A DNA stretch of 64,000 nt from an uncultured bacterium. Its GTDB lineage: Bacteria; Pseudomonadota; Alphaproteobacteria; Rhodospirillales; Rhodospirillaceae. The stretch spans positions 37,245 to 101,244 of the forward strand of contig CAISTS010000023.1 in NCBI GenBank assembly GCA_903888485.1, given 5' to 3'. Within the stretch, counting starts at the first letter, position 1. The number at the start of each line of letters is the position of its first letter. The position numbers and the translations under genes were made by a program. The notes under the pieces are model-generated. The model was not told where the DNA came from and did no database searches. It saw nothing but the letters and a program-made list of their open reading frames with translations. Positions 8,319 through 17,392 of this stretch are shown piece by piece.

Positions 8319-9275
8319 ATGAAAGACCTGCACCAACTGAAGATCTTCTTGAAGGTCGCCGAGGTCGGTTCGGTCAGCAAAGCGTCGGCGCAATTGCGCA
8401 TCGCTCAGCCGGCGCTGAGCCGCCAGATCCGCCTGCTCGAAGAGGAAGCCGGTGCGACGCGGTTCATGCGCCAATGGCGCGGCATGAAGCTCACCGCCGC
8501 CGGCGTCGAGCTGCGCCGCACCGTTTCGGGCGCCGTGCGCGAGCTCGACCAGGCGCTCAGCAACATCCGATCGCTGTCGAAGACGCCCAGCGGCCACGTA
8601 CGCCTCGGCCTCGTCTCGACCATCAGCGGTGCCATGACGGGACGCATCGCCAAGCGCGTCGCCGCAGAATTCCCCGGCATCACGCTCGCCATCACCGACG
8701 GCTTCTCGCTGCATCTGGTCGAATGGCTGCACCGCGGCGATCTCGACCTCGCCATCATCTGCGGCACGGTCATGGATCTGCACATGCAGGCAGACGAACT
8801 GATCGTTGATGAACTCATCGTCATCGGCTCGCCCGAGAGCAATCTCGATCCTAGCCGCCCGGTTTCGGTCAAAGAACTGATCAACATGCCGCTAGTGCTG
8901 CCCAGCAATCCCAACGGCATGCGCCGCATTGTCGAGAACGCTGCCGCCAAGATGCGCGTCAAGCTCGATATACGCTTCGAGGGCGACTCGTTCAGCGTGC
9001 TCAACGAGCTCACCGCCGCCGGCGTGGGCTATGCCGTGCTGCCGCTGTCGTCCTTCCTGCACGAACAGAAGGAAGGCCGCGTGAAGCTGAAGTACGCGCC
9101 CATCATCCGGCCGAAGCTGACCAAGCAGTTGATCCTGGCGCGCCCGTCCGAAGGCGAGCTCTCGCCCTCGGCATCGCGCGTGCACCGCCTCGTGCGCGAG
9201 GAATTCGCCGCCGCCGTCCGCACCGGCGGTCTCGAAGGCGCGCATTTGTTGTTCGATCTGAGGAAGTCGGCCTAG
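8319..9275 (+). CDS. LysR-type transcriptional regulator
   Basis: A 318-residue protein with the standard LysR layout: an N-terminal winged helix-turn-helix (LKIFLKVAEVGSVSKASAQL followed by QPALSRQIRLLEEE) and a periplasmic-binding-protein-like effector domain. AGGAGAG precedes the ATG. It lies in the same direction between copies A and B of the secreted-repeat genes, with 224 nt upstream and only 40 nt to copy B. The likely role is control of this locus in response to a small molecule. The inducer cannot be inferred. Confidence 0.93.
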   Translation: MKDLHQLKIFLKVAEVGSVSKASAQLRIAQPALSRQIRLLEEEAGATRFMRQWRGMKLTAAGVELRRTVSGAVRELDQALSNIRSLSKTPSGHVRLGLVSTISGAMTGRIAKRVAAEFPGITLAITDGFSLHLVEWLHRGDLDLAIICGTVMDLHMQADELIVDELIVIGSPESNLDPSRPVSVKELINMPLVLPSNPNGMRRIVENAAAKMRVKLDIRFEGDSFSVLNELTAAGVGYAVLPLSSFLHEQKEGRVKLKYAPIIRPKLTKQLILARPSEGELSPSASRVHRLVREEFAAAVRTGGLEGAHLLFDLRKSA

Positions 9276-9315
9276 AAACTCCTGGCCGATGCGCGTTCAT
9301 GAGGAGATGTTTGAT

Positions 9316-10626
9316 ATGCGCAAGACATCAGCGGCCCTGTCTATCATCGCGGCATCTTTGGTCACCGGCGCCGCGCTCGCCGCGCAACCCACGACGCCGA
9401 CAGGCGTCACGCTCATCGAAGTCGTGCGCGAGCTGTCCTCTTCCCAGCCCGAGCTCCTGTGGTTGCGTCCTGGCGATCCTCAAGGGCGCACGCTTTTTGT
9501 CTATGACAGGGACGTGGCGGGTGTCTCCGCCTGCGCGGCCGACTGCGCCAAGGAGTGGATCCCGCTAGCCGTCGTGCCGGGCGCTAAAGCGTTCGGCGAC
9601 TGGAGCATCATCAAGCGTGAAGGCGGCGGGGCCCAGTGGGCCTATCAGAACAAACCGCTTTATACCTGGGTCAAAGAAGAACTTCCCGGTGACGTCGCCA
9701 CCACCGTCGCGGTGCTGGAGGTCCAGAACTCCAAGCTTGCCGAGAACGCGCGCCCGCTGGGCCAGCTGAAGCCGCCGGCCGATTGGAAAGTCGCGCGCTT
9801 CAATCCCGTCCCCGACATGAGCGTGCCGGACGGTGTCGATGTGCGGCTTGTCGCCGCCGCGCAAGGTCTCATCCTGACCGACCATGCCGGCCTGACGCTG
9901 TACGCCTTTGACGGCGACGCCAAGAAAGACGGTCAGGTCTGCGCTTCCAGCGGCTGCAACATCAATTGGGTTCCTGTCGTCGCGCCGGCGCTCGCCGCCA
10001 ATGTCGGCAACTTCACGCTGGTGTCGCGCAACGACGGCACCAAGCAATGGGCCTACAACAAGAAGCCGCTCTACCGCTTCAAGGACGACAAACTTCCCGG
10101 CGACGTGTTTGGCGCCCGCGCCGACAAGCGTTGGAGCATCGTCGCCCTGGCCGATGATTTCCGGCCGGCGAAAGTCACCGTCGAGTCCCGCGAAGGCTAC
10201 GGCGCGACGCTGGCGGTGAACGGCATGACGCTCTACACCGGCATCGCTTATGAAAAGCGCTGGGGCGGGCGGAACCTGCGGGACAACTACCGCAACGCCT
10301 ACTACCGCGGCAAAAAACTTGCAGGGAACACCTGCGTCACTCAGCAGTGCCTGGCCACATGGAAGCCGTTCCTGGCGGGTCCCCAAGATACATCCAACGG
10401 TTTCTGGGAAGTGATCGACCGTCCCGACGGCATCCGGCAGTGGGCCTACAAGGGCTATGCCCTTTACACCTTTACCGGCGACAAGCAGCGGGGCGACATG
10501 ACCGGTAACGACGTCTACGACATCGCCGACTACAACGACACGTCCGAAGACAACTACAAGCGCAATGCGCTGCTGGTGGAAGTCAACGGCGTCAGTAGTG
10601 TCTACTGGCACATCGCCAAGCCGTAA
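9316..10626 (+). CDS. Secreted-repeat (COG4315-type) protein, copy B
   Basis: A 436-residue exported paralog of copy A with the same three-repeat layout, cysteine pairs CAADC, CASSGC and CVTQQC, and QWAYK/QWAYN blocks. GAGGAG at 9301-9306 supports the ATG at 9316, where the signal peptide (ending ALAAQP) begins. An in-frame ATG at 9289 is less likely. It is followed 12 nt later by copy C. The function is unknown; as in copy A the repeats look like disulfide-stabilised periplasmic modules. Confidence 0.85.
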   Translation: MRKTSAALSIIAASLVTGAALAAQPTTPTGVTLIEVVRELSSSQPELLWLRPGDPQGRTLFVYDRDVAGVSACAADCAKEWIPLAVVPGAKAFGDWSIIKREGGGAQWAYQNKPLYTWVKEELPGDVATTVAVLEVQNSKLAENARPLGQLKPPADWKVARFNPVPDMSVPDGVDVRLVAAAQGLILTDHAGLTLYAFDGDAKKDGQVCASSGCNINWVPVVAPALAANVGNFTLVSRNDGTKQWAYNKKPLYRFKDDKLPGDVFGARADKRWSIVALADDFRPAKVTVESREGYGATLAVNGMTLYTGIAYEKRWGGRNLRDNYRNAYYRGKKLAGNTCVTQQCLATWKPFLAGPQDTSNGFWEVIDRPDGIRQWAYKGYALYTFTGDKQRGDMTGNDVYDIADYNDTSEDNYKRNALLVEVNGVSSVYWHIAKP

Positions 10627-10638
10627 GCTGAGAACGCC

Positions 10639-11952
10639 ATGCGTACCTTTTTGTTGTCCACGGCGTTCGTCGCCGCCGCCTTCACCTCCGCCGCCTGGGC
10701 GGCTTCGCCGCTTCCGGCAACGACGCCTCAAGGCATCACTCTGGTCGATGTCTTCCGCGAGCTCGAATTCTCATCGCCTGAGTTCCTGTGGCTGCGTCCT
10801 GGCGATGCCGAAGGCCGCACGCTGTTTACCTCAGTACGCGATTCAGCCGGCGTGTCCAATTGCACCGCCGAATGCGCCAAGGAATGGATTCCGCTTTCCG
10901 TCGTTGAGGGCGCTAAGGCCGCGGGCGACTGGTCGATCATCAAGCGCGACGGTGGCGCGCGGCAGTGGGCCTACAAGTCCATGCCCGTCTACACCTGGGT
11001 GAAGGAAGAGCGCCCGGGCGACGTCGCCACCGGCGTCGGCGTTGACGCCGTGTTCAATTCCAAGCTGGCGCAGAAGGTCCTCGATCTCAATCCACTGCGC
11101 CCGCCGGCCGATTGGAAAGTCGTGCGTTTCGAGCACTCGATCAAAATGGCGCTGCCCGACGGCATTGACGCGCGCAACAACACCATTGCCCAGGGGGTCA
11201 CGCTCACCGACTTCGAGGGCATGACGCTGTACGTCTTCGATGGCGATGCCAAGAAGGACGGTCAGGCCTGTTCATCGGCCGGCTGCGCGACCCAATGGGC
11301 CCCTGTGACGGCGCCCTCCCTGGCCGGGGGCGTGGGCGATTTCTCCATCGTTGCGCGCAACGATGGCACGCGCCAGTGGGCCTATCGGAAGAAGCCGCTG
11401 TACCGCCACAAAGCCGACAAGCTTCCCGGCGACGCGCATGGCGCAGGCGCTGACCAGAAGTGGTCGGTAGCCATGTTGACCGAGGATTTCCGGCCCGCCG
11501 GTGTCACCGTGACCGAACGCGACGGCTACGGCGCCATGCTGACGGTGAACGGCATGACGCTTTACACCGGCGTCGCCTACGAAGCGCGCTGGGGCGGACG
11601 CAATCTGCGCGATGGCTACCGCAACATGTACTACAAGGGCAAACTCATGGGCGGCCGCACTTGCGATACCCCGGAATGTCTCGCCGCCTGGAAGCCTTTC
11701 CGTCCGGGCGCCGATGCCCAATCCAACGGCTTCTGGGAAGTGATCGTCCGCGACGATGGCAGCAAGCAGTGGGCCTATAAGGGCTATGCTCTCTATACCT
11801 ACGCCGGCGACAAAACCCCGGGCGATATGAACGGCAACGACCTCTACGACAGTCTGATCACCGACGGCGCCGACGAGTCCTTCAAGCGTGCCACCTTCCT
11901 GGTCGACGTCAACGGCCGCGCCGGCGTTTACTGGCACACGGCCAAGCCCTAG
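10639..11952 (+). CDS. Secreted-repeat (COG4315-type) protein, copy C
   Basis: A 437-residue third paralog with a signal peptide (ending AAWAASP) and cysteine pairs CTAEC, CSSAGC and CDTPEC, one per repeat. Only a weak ribosome binding site is seen, and the 12-nt gap from copy B suggests translational coupling. Repeat 3 keeps the block TLYTGVAYEARWGGRNLRD almost unchanged in all three copies, so that module is under the strongest constraint. The function is unknown. A hairpin terminator closes the locus. Confidence 0.85.
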   Translation: MRTFLLSTAFVAAAFTSAAWAASPLPATTPQGITLVDVFRELEFSSPEFLWLRPGDAEGRTLFTSVRDSAGVSNCTAECAKEWIPLSVVEGAKAAGDWSIIKRDGGARQWAYKSMPVYTWVKEERPGDVATGVGVDAVFNSKLAQKVLDLNPLRPPADWKVVRFEHSIKMALPDGIDARNNTIAQGVTLTDFEGMTLYVFDGDAKKDGQACSSAGCATQWAPVTAPSLAGGVGDFSIVARNDGTRQWAYRKKPLYRHKADKLPGDAHGAGADQKWSVAMLTEDFRPAGVTVTERDGYGAMLTVNGMTLYTGVAYEARWGGRNLRDGYRNMYYKGKLMGGRTCDTPECLAAWKPFRPGADAQSNGFWEVIVRDDGSKQWAYKGYALYTYAGDKTPGDMNGNDLYDSLITDGADESFKRATFLVDVNGRAGVYWHTAKP

Positions 11953-11976
11953 CGGCTTCCCCATCTCACGCCAAAA

Positions 11977-11996
11977 AGGGCGCCGCGGGGCGCCCT
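11977..11996. terminator. Hairpin terminator between opposing transcription units
   Basis: AGGGCGCC and GGCGCCCT form a perfect 8-bp stem with a GCGG loop. On the minus strand the stem runs into a T5 tract, so it would terminate the minus-strand extensin-like relic. On the plus strand only a weak T signal follows, so termination of the secreted-repeat genes would be partial. Confidence 0.7.
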
Positions 11997-12000
11997 ATTG

Positions 12001-12312
12001 CTATCGGCAGATCAGGTGCGATCCCAGATCGAGATGAAAATGATCGGCGTGCAGCGTGTTGTAGTCAGGTCCCAGCACGTCGTTGAAGTACCTGCAGGCC
12101 GCATCGTGCGCCGTCTTCAGAAAGCGGCCTTCGGGCGTGTCGGCCTTCCAATGCCGGCTGACGGTGACACGCCGTCCGTCGGCGAGGACGAAGCTGGCGA
12201 TATCGATGGCATTGGCGGTGGCGTGCTGACTGCGTGACCCGGTGATGCGCGAGTTGACGTTGCGGCAAGCATAGGTGCCGACTTGATCGATGCGGGCTGC
12301 CGAGCATCTTTG
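12001..12312 (-). pseudogene. 5'-truncated extensin-like C-terminal domain gene
   Basis: The last roughly 100 codons before the TAG at 12001 match the extensin-like C-terminal family (PF06904): GTYACRNVNSRITGSRSQHA, NAIDIASFVLADGRRV, an ACRYFNDVLGPDYN block, ADHFHLD and a terminal CR. The histidine/aspartate pattern SQHATANAIDIA...HADHFHLD resembles M15-type metallopeptidase metal sites. The signal peptide and the first half of the domain are missing, and no frame between 12312 and 12434 supplies them. It is best read as a remnant of a normally longer exported protein. Confidence 0.75.
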
Positions 12313-12434
12313 TTGCCGTGTTGTCGATGTCCCATCACACCAGTAGGGGAGCCGTCTATACGAGGAGAACCGGATAGGGGTGGAATGGTTCCGCACACGT
12401 CGGCACAAACCGGCGCATAAAGACGAAGATGTGA

Positions 12435-13361
12435 CTACTTCGCCTTCAAGGTTTCCAAGAAGGCGGGCGTCGGCCCCGACTTGAAGGCCATGGCCTCGGC
12501 CATCGCGCGTATGGCCGGCGGGGCTGGATACATGTGCTGGTACTGCAGGACCTGGCGCAGGATCAGACGCAGACGCATCGCAGGGTCCGGCATTTCGCCC
12601 GGATCGAGCAGGGGTTCGTAGATCGGCATTTCGTCGCCGCGCTGAAACTCGACCGAAATGCTGATGCGCGGTCCGCCAATGGGGTTGCGCGCCCGACTGC
12701 CCCAGTGGAACAGCGCCTGTGTCCAGGCCAGCACGCTTCCAGCCGCCGCCGGCAGCGCGCGCACGTTCTGAAGGTGGACGTTGATCTGATGATCGCGCGA
12801 CGTGCCGTAAAGCTCGTCGCGGTCCGCCGGCAAAACATACATGCAGCCGTTGTGCGTTGTGGCGTCGGTGAGTGGGAGCCAGAAGGTCATGGCCTTGGGC
12901 CGTCCGTCCGGGCGCAGCGTTTTGTGGCCGAGGTCGCGGTGCGGCGCCCAGCCGGCGCCTTCGCGCACGCCGTCCACATGCCAGGCCCAGAAGGCCGGCA
13001 TGATCTTGTAGCCATCCTCCAGCGTCATGGCGATGAGACGCCGGAGCCGCGCGTACATGCACCAGGCTTCGTCGTACATGAAGGCAAAGACTGGCAAGTA
13101 GCCCGCCGCGACCAGGGCGCTCACGCCCTGGCCAAAGACGCCAACGTCGAAGCCCCAGTCGAGCGGAGGGAGTTGGATGTAGCCCTCGCGCTTCAAATCA
13201 GCCTGCCAAGCGGCCAAGGCGGTTGCATCGAAATCGATGGGCCTTATCTGGGACGCTGAAAAAGCGCCGTCGCCAACATGAAGCTGCGGCGCAATCTTGC
13301 GCCACAAGCCGGGATCGGCAAGGGCGGCGAATTGTTCGGCCATGGGCGTTGGGGCGTTCAT
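12435..13361 (-). CDS. PhyH-like Fe(II)/2-oxoglutarate dioxygenase family protein
   Basis: A 308-residue cytosolic protein. It has the iron-binding pattern of phytanoyl-CoA dioxygenase-like enzymes: an H-x-D in GWAPHRDLGH, then a later HWGSRARNP segment that can supply the distal His and the Arg that binds 2-oxoglutarate, followed by PRISISVEFQ. The substrate is unknown. It lies 73 nt downstream of phoX on the same strand and could be read with it. The start has only a weak ribosome binding site, so the exact N-terminus is uncertain. Confidence 0.72.
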   Translation of the reverse strand: MNAPTPMAEQFAALADPGLWRKIAPQLHVGDGAFSASQIRPIDFDATALAAWQADLKREGYIQLPPLDWGFDVGVFGQGVSALVAAGYLPVFAFMYDEAWCMYARLRRLIAMTLEDGYKIMPAFWAWHVDGVREGAGWAPHRDLGHKTLRPDGRPKAMTFWLPLTDATTHNGCMYVLPADRDELYGTSRDHQINVHLQNVRALPAAAGSVLAWTQALFHWGSRARNPIGGPRISISVEFQRGDEMPIYEPLLDPGEMPDPAMRLRLILRQVLQYQHMYPAPPAIRAMAEAMAFKSGPTPAFLETLKAK

Positions 13362-13434
13362 GGCGCTTTTATCGCACGCCGGCGGGAGGTTTGAAAACCC
13401 GGCCAGGATTGCCTACAGATTCCAGCGATATCCT

Positions 13435-15324
13435 CTAGCCAATGGGCTTTCCGCCGGGTGCGCGGATGGCGATGACGCTGGGGCGCGGCGGCGTGGCGTC
13501 CTTGAAGTCCGGCCAACGCGTGAGCGGTTTGTCGAAGTTCGAGCCGTTCATATCGCCGACATCACCGGGATGCTGAATGGAGCAAAACAATGTGGTGCCG
13601 TCTGGAGTGAAGGCCGGTCCCGTCATCTCGCCGCCGATGGGGCAGCTGAAGAACAGCTTGGTCAAGGCGCGCCCCGCGCCGACCACATCGGTCGCCCACA
13701 GGCCATCGGCGTAGCCGAAGTCGTTGGCGCCGTCAGTGCCGATCCACATGCGCCCCTTTGGATCGAAGACGAAGTTATCGGGGTTCGAGAGCCAGCCGTT
13801 CTTCGACGTGCCCGGATTGTATTGCGCGCCAGACTTGGGATCACTCGGATCTCCGGCGAGTAGGAAGATTTGCCAGCGCGCCTCCTGCGCGGCGTGATCG
13901 CCTTTTGCGCCAGGCAGAATCTCCATAATATGGCCCTGCACGTTGTTGACGCGCGGATTGGCGGCATCGACCGATTTCTCATTGCGGCGCGGGTTCTTGC
14001 TGAGGGCGACAAAAACGCTGCCGGTGGAATTGCTGAATTCGATATCTTCGGGCCGGTCCATCGGCGTAGCGCCAAGCAGGGCCGCGGCGCGGCGGACATC
14101 GATGACGATATCACCCTGATCGGCAAAGCCATTCGCTGCCGTGAGCGGGTCTGTGCCCCACACCAGCGGCATCCAGGTGACGGTATTGTCGTCGTTGAAC
14201 TTGGCGACGAACAAGGTGCCGTCGTCCAGCAAGCCCCAGTTCCACGTGCGGTCCTTGGGGTCGTAAGCTCTGCGGCTGACGAACTTGTAGATGAACTGGA
14301 AGCTCTGATCGTCGCCCATGTAGCAGACAATGCGCCCGTCGTGATTGACCACGATGCCTGCGCCTTCGTGCTTGAAGCGGCCCAAGGCCGTGCGCTTCAT
14401 CGGTTGGCGCTTGGGATCATAAGGATCGATCTCAACCATCCAGCCGAAGCGGTGCGGCTCTTGAGGTTCAGTCTCAACGTTGAAGCGGTCGTAATGCCGA
14501 TCCCACGAATACAGCCGTTCGCGCGTATTGAGACCCATCAGCGCGTGACTGGCCGCTTCGGAGGACTTCTTGGGATCGCCACCGAAGAAGTACTGCACGT
14601 TCTCCTCGGCCGTCAGCACGGTGCCCCACGGTGTTTCGCCGCCCGCGCAGTTGCCAAACGTACCGAGAATGGTGCGGCCCGTCGGATCGTCCTTGGTGCG
14701 CATGCGCCTGTGACCGGCGGCCGGACCGCTCACGGCGATGGGTGTCGTCGCGGTGATGCGGCGGTTGTAGGTGCTGCCCGGCACGGCGCTCCATGTGTCG
14801 CCCTTGCGCGCGATCTCGATGATGGAAAAGCCCACGGCCGCCATCTCGATATCTATCTCCGCCTTCGGCTGCACATCGACGTTGGTGAACCCGGCGAACA
14901 TCATATGATTGCGCGCCGCTTCGTGATTGACGCATAAGAGTCCGCGATCGGATGAGTTGGACCCGAAAGGCAGCGGCTTGAAGGCGATGAAATCGTTGTC
15001 GTAACCGAACTGCGTGGCCTGCGCAGCGGCGGTTTGTGCATCTGGGTTCCAGGCCGGCGCGCCCGGCAGCACCGCATCCCCCCAGCGGAGCAACACCTGC
15101 ACGTCATGACCCGGGGAAACCGCGTGCGTGGCTTCGAGGTGGTGTTCTATTTCAGTAAAGGTCAGCGACGACACGCCGCCGTCCAACGGTGGTGTCTTTG
15201 CTTCCGCGGCGGCCTCGGCGAACGACGGCCCCCCCGCGGCGCTGGCAACGGCAGCGGCGGATAGTCCGGCGAGGACCTGGCGGCGCGAAGTTTGCGGCGG
15301 CGTGGAGGGGGGGGCTTTGCTCAT
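13435..15324 (-). CDS. phoX: PhoX-family alkaline phosphatase (Tat-exported)
   Basis: About 629 residues, with a twin-arginine signal (TSRRQVLAGLSAAA) and the PhoX/DUF839 features GLLCVNHEA, NCAGGETPWGTVLTAEEN, RFKHEGAGIV and PEDIEFSNSTG. PhoX enzymes are Ca/Fe-dependent periplasmic phosphomonoesterases that release phosphate from organic esters. The ATG at 15324 is preferred over an in-frame TTG 9 nt upstream. It is divergent from a PhoD-type phosphatase across a shared 240-nt region with a possible Pho box, which suggests phosphate-starvation control. Confidence 0.88.
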   Translation of the reverse strand: MSKAPPSTPPQTSRRQVLAGLSAAAVASAAGGPSFAEAAAEAKTPPLDGGVSSLTFTEIEHHLEATHAVSPGHDVQVLLRWGDAVLPGAPAWNPDAQTAAAQATQFGYDNDFIAFKPLPFGSNSSDRGLLCVNHEAARNHMMFAGFTNVDVQPKAEIDIEMAAVGFSIIEIARKGDTWSAVPGSTYNRRITATTPIAVSGPAAGHRRMRTKDDPTGRTILGTFGNCAGGETPWGTVLTAEENVQYFFGGDPKKSSEAASHALMGLNTRERLYSWDRHYDRFNVETEPQEPHRFGWMVEIDPYDPKRQPMKRTALGRFKHEGAGIVVNHDGRIVCYMGDDQSFQFIYKFVSRRAYDPKDRTWNWGLLDDGTLFVAKFNDDNTVTWMPLVWGTDPLTAANGFADQGDIVIDVRRAAALLGATPMDRPEDIEFSNSTGSVFVALSKNPRRNEKSVDAANPRVNNVQGHIMEILPGAKGDHAAQEARWQIFLLAGDPSDPKSGAQYNPGTSKNGWLSNPDNFVFDPKGRMWIGTDGANDFGYADGLWATDVVGAGRALTKLFFSCPIGGEMTGPAFTPDGTTLFCSIQHPGDVGDMNGSNFDKPLTRWPDFKDATPPRPSVIAIRAPGGKPIG

Positions 15325-15467
15325 GATGCTCAACTATATGCGAAGAGGGGCTGATTCCTAGGCCTGTCCTAGGCCCAGACTCGCGCCCAAGGCATGAAGC
15401 TTTGGAGAAATCGGGCCGTCCGAGCGCGAAATAATATGATGGTTTGGGCCGGCTTATGGGGGCGCTT

Positions 15468-15485
15468 GCGTCATGGACTTTTCAC
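15468..15485 (+). promoter_or_regulatory. Possible Pho box in the phoX/phoD divergent region
   Basis: GCGTCAT-GGAC-TTTTCAC has the 7-4-7 architecture of PhoB sites (consensus CTGTCAT, N4, CTGTCA[TC]). Each half matches the consensus at 5 of 7 positions. It lies 80 nt before the PhoD start in a region between two phosphatase genes. The match is only moderate. Confidence 0.35.
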
Positions 15486-15564
15486 ATTGCACCCGGCCGG
15501 CGTATTTTAGGATCGAATCCGGCGTGCACCTTTAACCATCCCACTTATTATCAATGGGGAACCC

Positions 15565-17130
15565 ATGACTGGATTTGTGCCATCGCGGCGGTCGTTCATG
15601 CGCGGCGCGGCCCTTTGGGCCGGCGCAGCTCTCACCGGCCTTGGCCCGGTCAAGCGCGCCGTCGGCAAAACCCTTTTCCTTAACGATCCTTTCCAGCTCG
15701 GCGTGGCCAGCGGCGATCCGATTGCCGACGGCTTTGTGATCTGGACGCGTCTTGCACCCGATCCTTTCGATCCGGCGGCGCTCGCGCCGGAAGCGATCCC
15801 CGTCGGCTGGGAAGTGGCGGCTGATGCCACCATGAAGAAGATCATCGCCAAGGGCCAAGTCTGGGCGCGGCCCGACATGGCCCACAGCGTGCACGTGGAT
15901 GTGCGCGGCCTGGAGCCGCAGCGCCCCTATTTCTATCGTTTCAACTGCGAGGGTGTGACCAGTCGCGTCGGCCGCGCCATGACGTTGCCGACACCGCGCA
16001 CGCCGGTCGACCGCATGCGCTTCGCCTTTGCCTCCTGCACGCATCTCGAACAAGGATACTTTTCGGCCTATCGCGACATGGTCACGCAGGATCCGGCGTT
16101 TATTCTGCATCTTGGCGACTATTTCTATGAGTCGTCCTGGGGCACACCTGTGCGCCATCACCCAGGGCCCGAGCCGCGCACGCTCGAGGAATACCGCGCC
16201 TATCACGCCGCCTACAAAATGGATCCGGACCTGCAGGCCGCTCACGCCCACTGTCCATGGTTCTTCACCTGGGACGACCACGAGGTCGCCAACGATTACT
16301 CCAAGGATTTCGCGCCGGCCACGCCCGATCCCTGGGCCTTCCAGCAGCGCAAAATGGCCGCCTACAAAGCCTACTACGAGCACATGCCGCTTCGTCCCTA
16401 CGCGGCGTACAACGACGCTGAGATGATCATGTACCAGCGCGTGCTGTTCGGCGACCTCGCGCAGTTCGACATTACCGACGGCCGCCAGTACCGCGATCCT
16501 TTGCCGTGCCAGTCGCCCGACTGGCGCGCAGGTCGACTTTACGATGCGGCGCAGTGTGCGGATCTCGCCGACCCTAACCGTTCCATGTTCGGCAAGGTCC
16601 AGGAGAACTGGCTGCGCGGCGGCTTCGCGCGCTCCGATACGCGCTGGAACGTGCTAGCGCACGCGCTCATGTTCACCGACTTCGACCAGATCATAGGTCC
16701 GGCGCGCGGCATCTACACCGACAGCTGGGGCGGCTACCCGGCGACGCGCAGGATGCTGCTCGACGTCATCAAGCAGCGCAATATCGGCAACGTCATCACG
16801 CTCGCCGGCGACATCCACGGCTACTTCGTCTCCGATGTGAAGGACGATCCGCTCAATACGCAGTCGCAAACGCTGATGAGCGAGTTCGTGGTAACCTCCG
16901 TCACGTCGGAGAGCTACAACGCGGCGTTGTTCAACTCACTGCTGCCCGAGAATCCACACATCAAGTTCGTTGACGATACGCGGCGCGGCTACATCCTATG
17001 CGACGTCGACAAGAATGTCTGGCGCAGTAACCTGCGTGTCGCCGACAACGTGCGTCTGCGTAACGCCAGTTACACGACCTATAAATCTTTCGTCGTCGAA
17101 AACGGCAAGCCTGGGCCGGTGCCGGCCTAA
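15565..17130 (+). CDS. phoD: PhoD-family alkaline phosphatase (Tat-exported)
   Basis: A 521-residue protein with a twin-arginine signal (PSRRSFMRGAALWAG) and the PhoD metallophosphatase signature: FQLGVASGDP at the N-terminal domain, FASCTHLEQGYF, LHLGDYFYE, FTWDDHEVANDY and TLAGDIHGYF. These supply the metal ligands of the periplasmic Ca/Fe phosphodiesterase/monoesterase. GGGGA lies 6 nt before the ATG. With phoX it forms a divergent phosphatase pair. No terminator is visible; a 6-bp hairpin at 17160-17179 lacks a T tract. Confidence 0.92.
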   Translation: MTGFVPSRRSFMRGAALWAGAALTGLGPVKRAVGKTLFLNDPFQLGVASGDPIADGFVIWTRLAPDPFDPAALAPEAIPVGWEVAADATMKKIIAKGQVWARPDMAHSVHVDVRGLEPQRPYFYRFNCEGVTSRVGRAMTLPTPRTPVDRMRFAFASCTHLEQGYFSAYRDMVTQDPAFILHLGDYFYESSWGTPVRHHPGPEPRTLEEYRAYHAAYKMDPDLQAAHAHCPWFFTWDDHEVANDYSKDFAPATPDPWAFQQRKMAAYKAYYEHMPLRPYAAYNDAEMIMYQRVLFGDLAQFDITDGRQYRDPLPCQSPDWRAGRLYDAAQCADLADPNRSMFGKVQENWLRGGFARSDTRWNVLAHALMFTDFDQIIGPARGIYTDSWGGYPATRRMLLDVIKQRNIGNVITLAGDIHGYFVSDVKDDPLNTQSQTLMSEFVVTSVTSESYNAALFNSLLPENPHIKFVDDTRRGYILCDVDKNVWRSNLRVADNVRLRNASYTTYKSFVVENGKPGPVPA

Positions 17131-17392
17131 AGCGTTCCGTACCTATGCGTCTTCCGCTGTGGCCGATTTCACACGGCCATAGGCTAAGTTATGCCGGTGC
17201 GAAGTTGCCGCACAACTGCAACACAGCTATCTCCGGACCGTAACACTGCTTTGCTACTCATGCCCTTGCGCCGCGTTGGGCCGGCGCCGCGATTGGGGTG
17301 AGCGAGCGGGGACTTCTCGAAGTCTGGTTCGTGGGCGGCGGCTTTCAATGGCCGCTTTTCATCCTGCGCGTTTCTCTGAGCAGGAGATTGCA

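Noticed and set aside
15364..15381. Second Pho box near the phoX start
   Set aside because: The first half fits (CTGTCCT) but the second half matches at only two positions.
17159..17180. Terminator after phoD
   Set aside because: TGGCCG/CGGCCA forms a 6-bp hairpin but no T tract follows.
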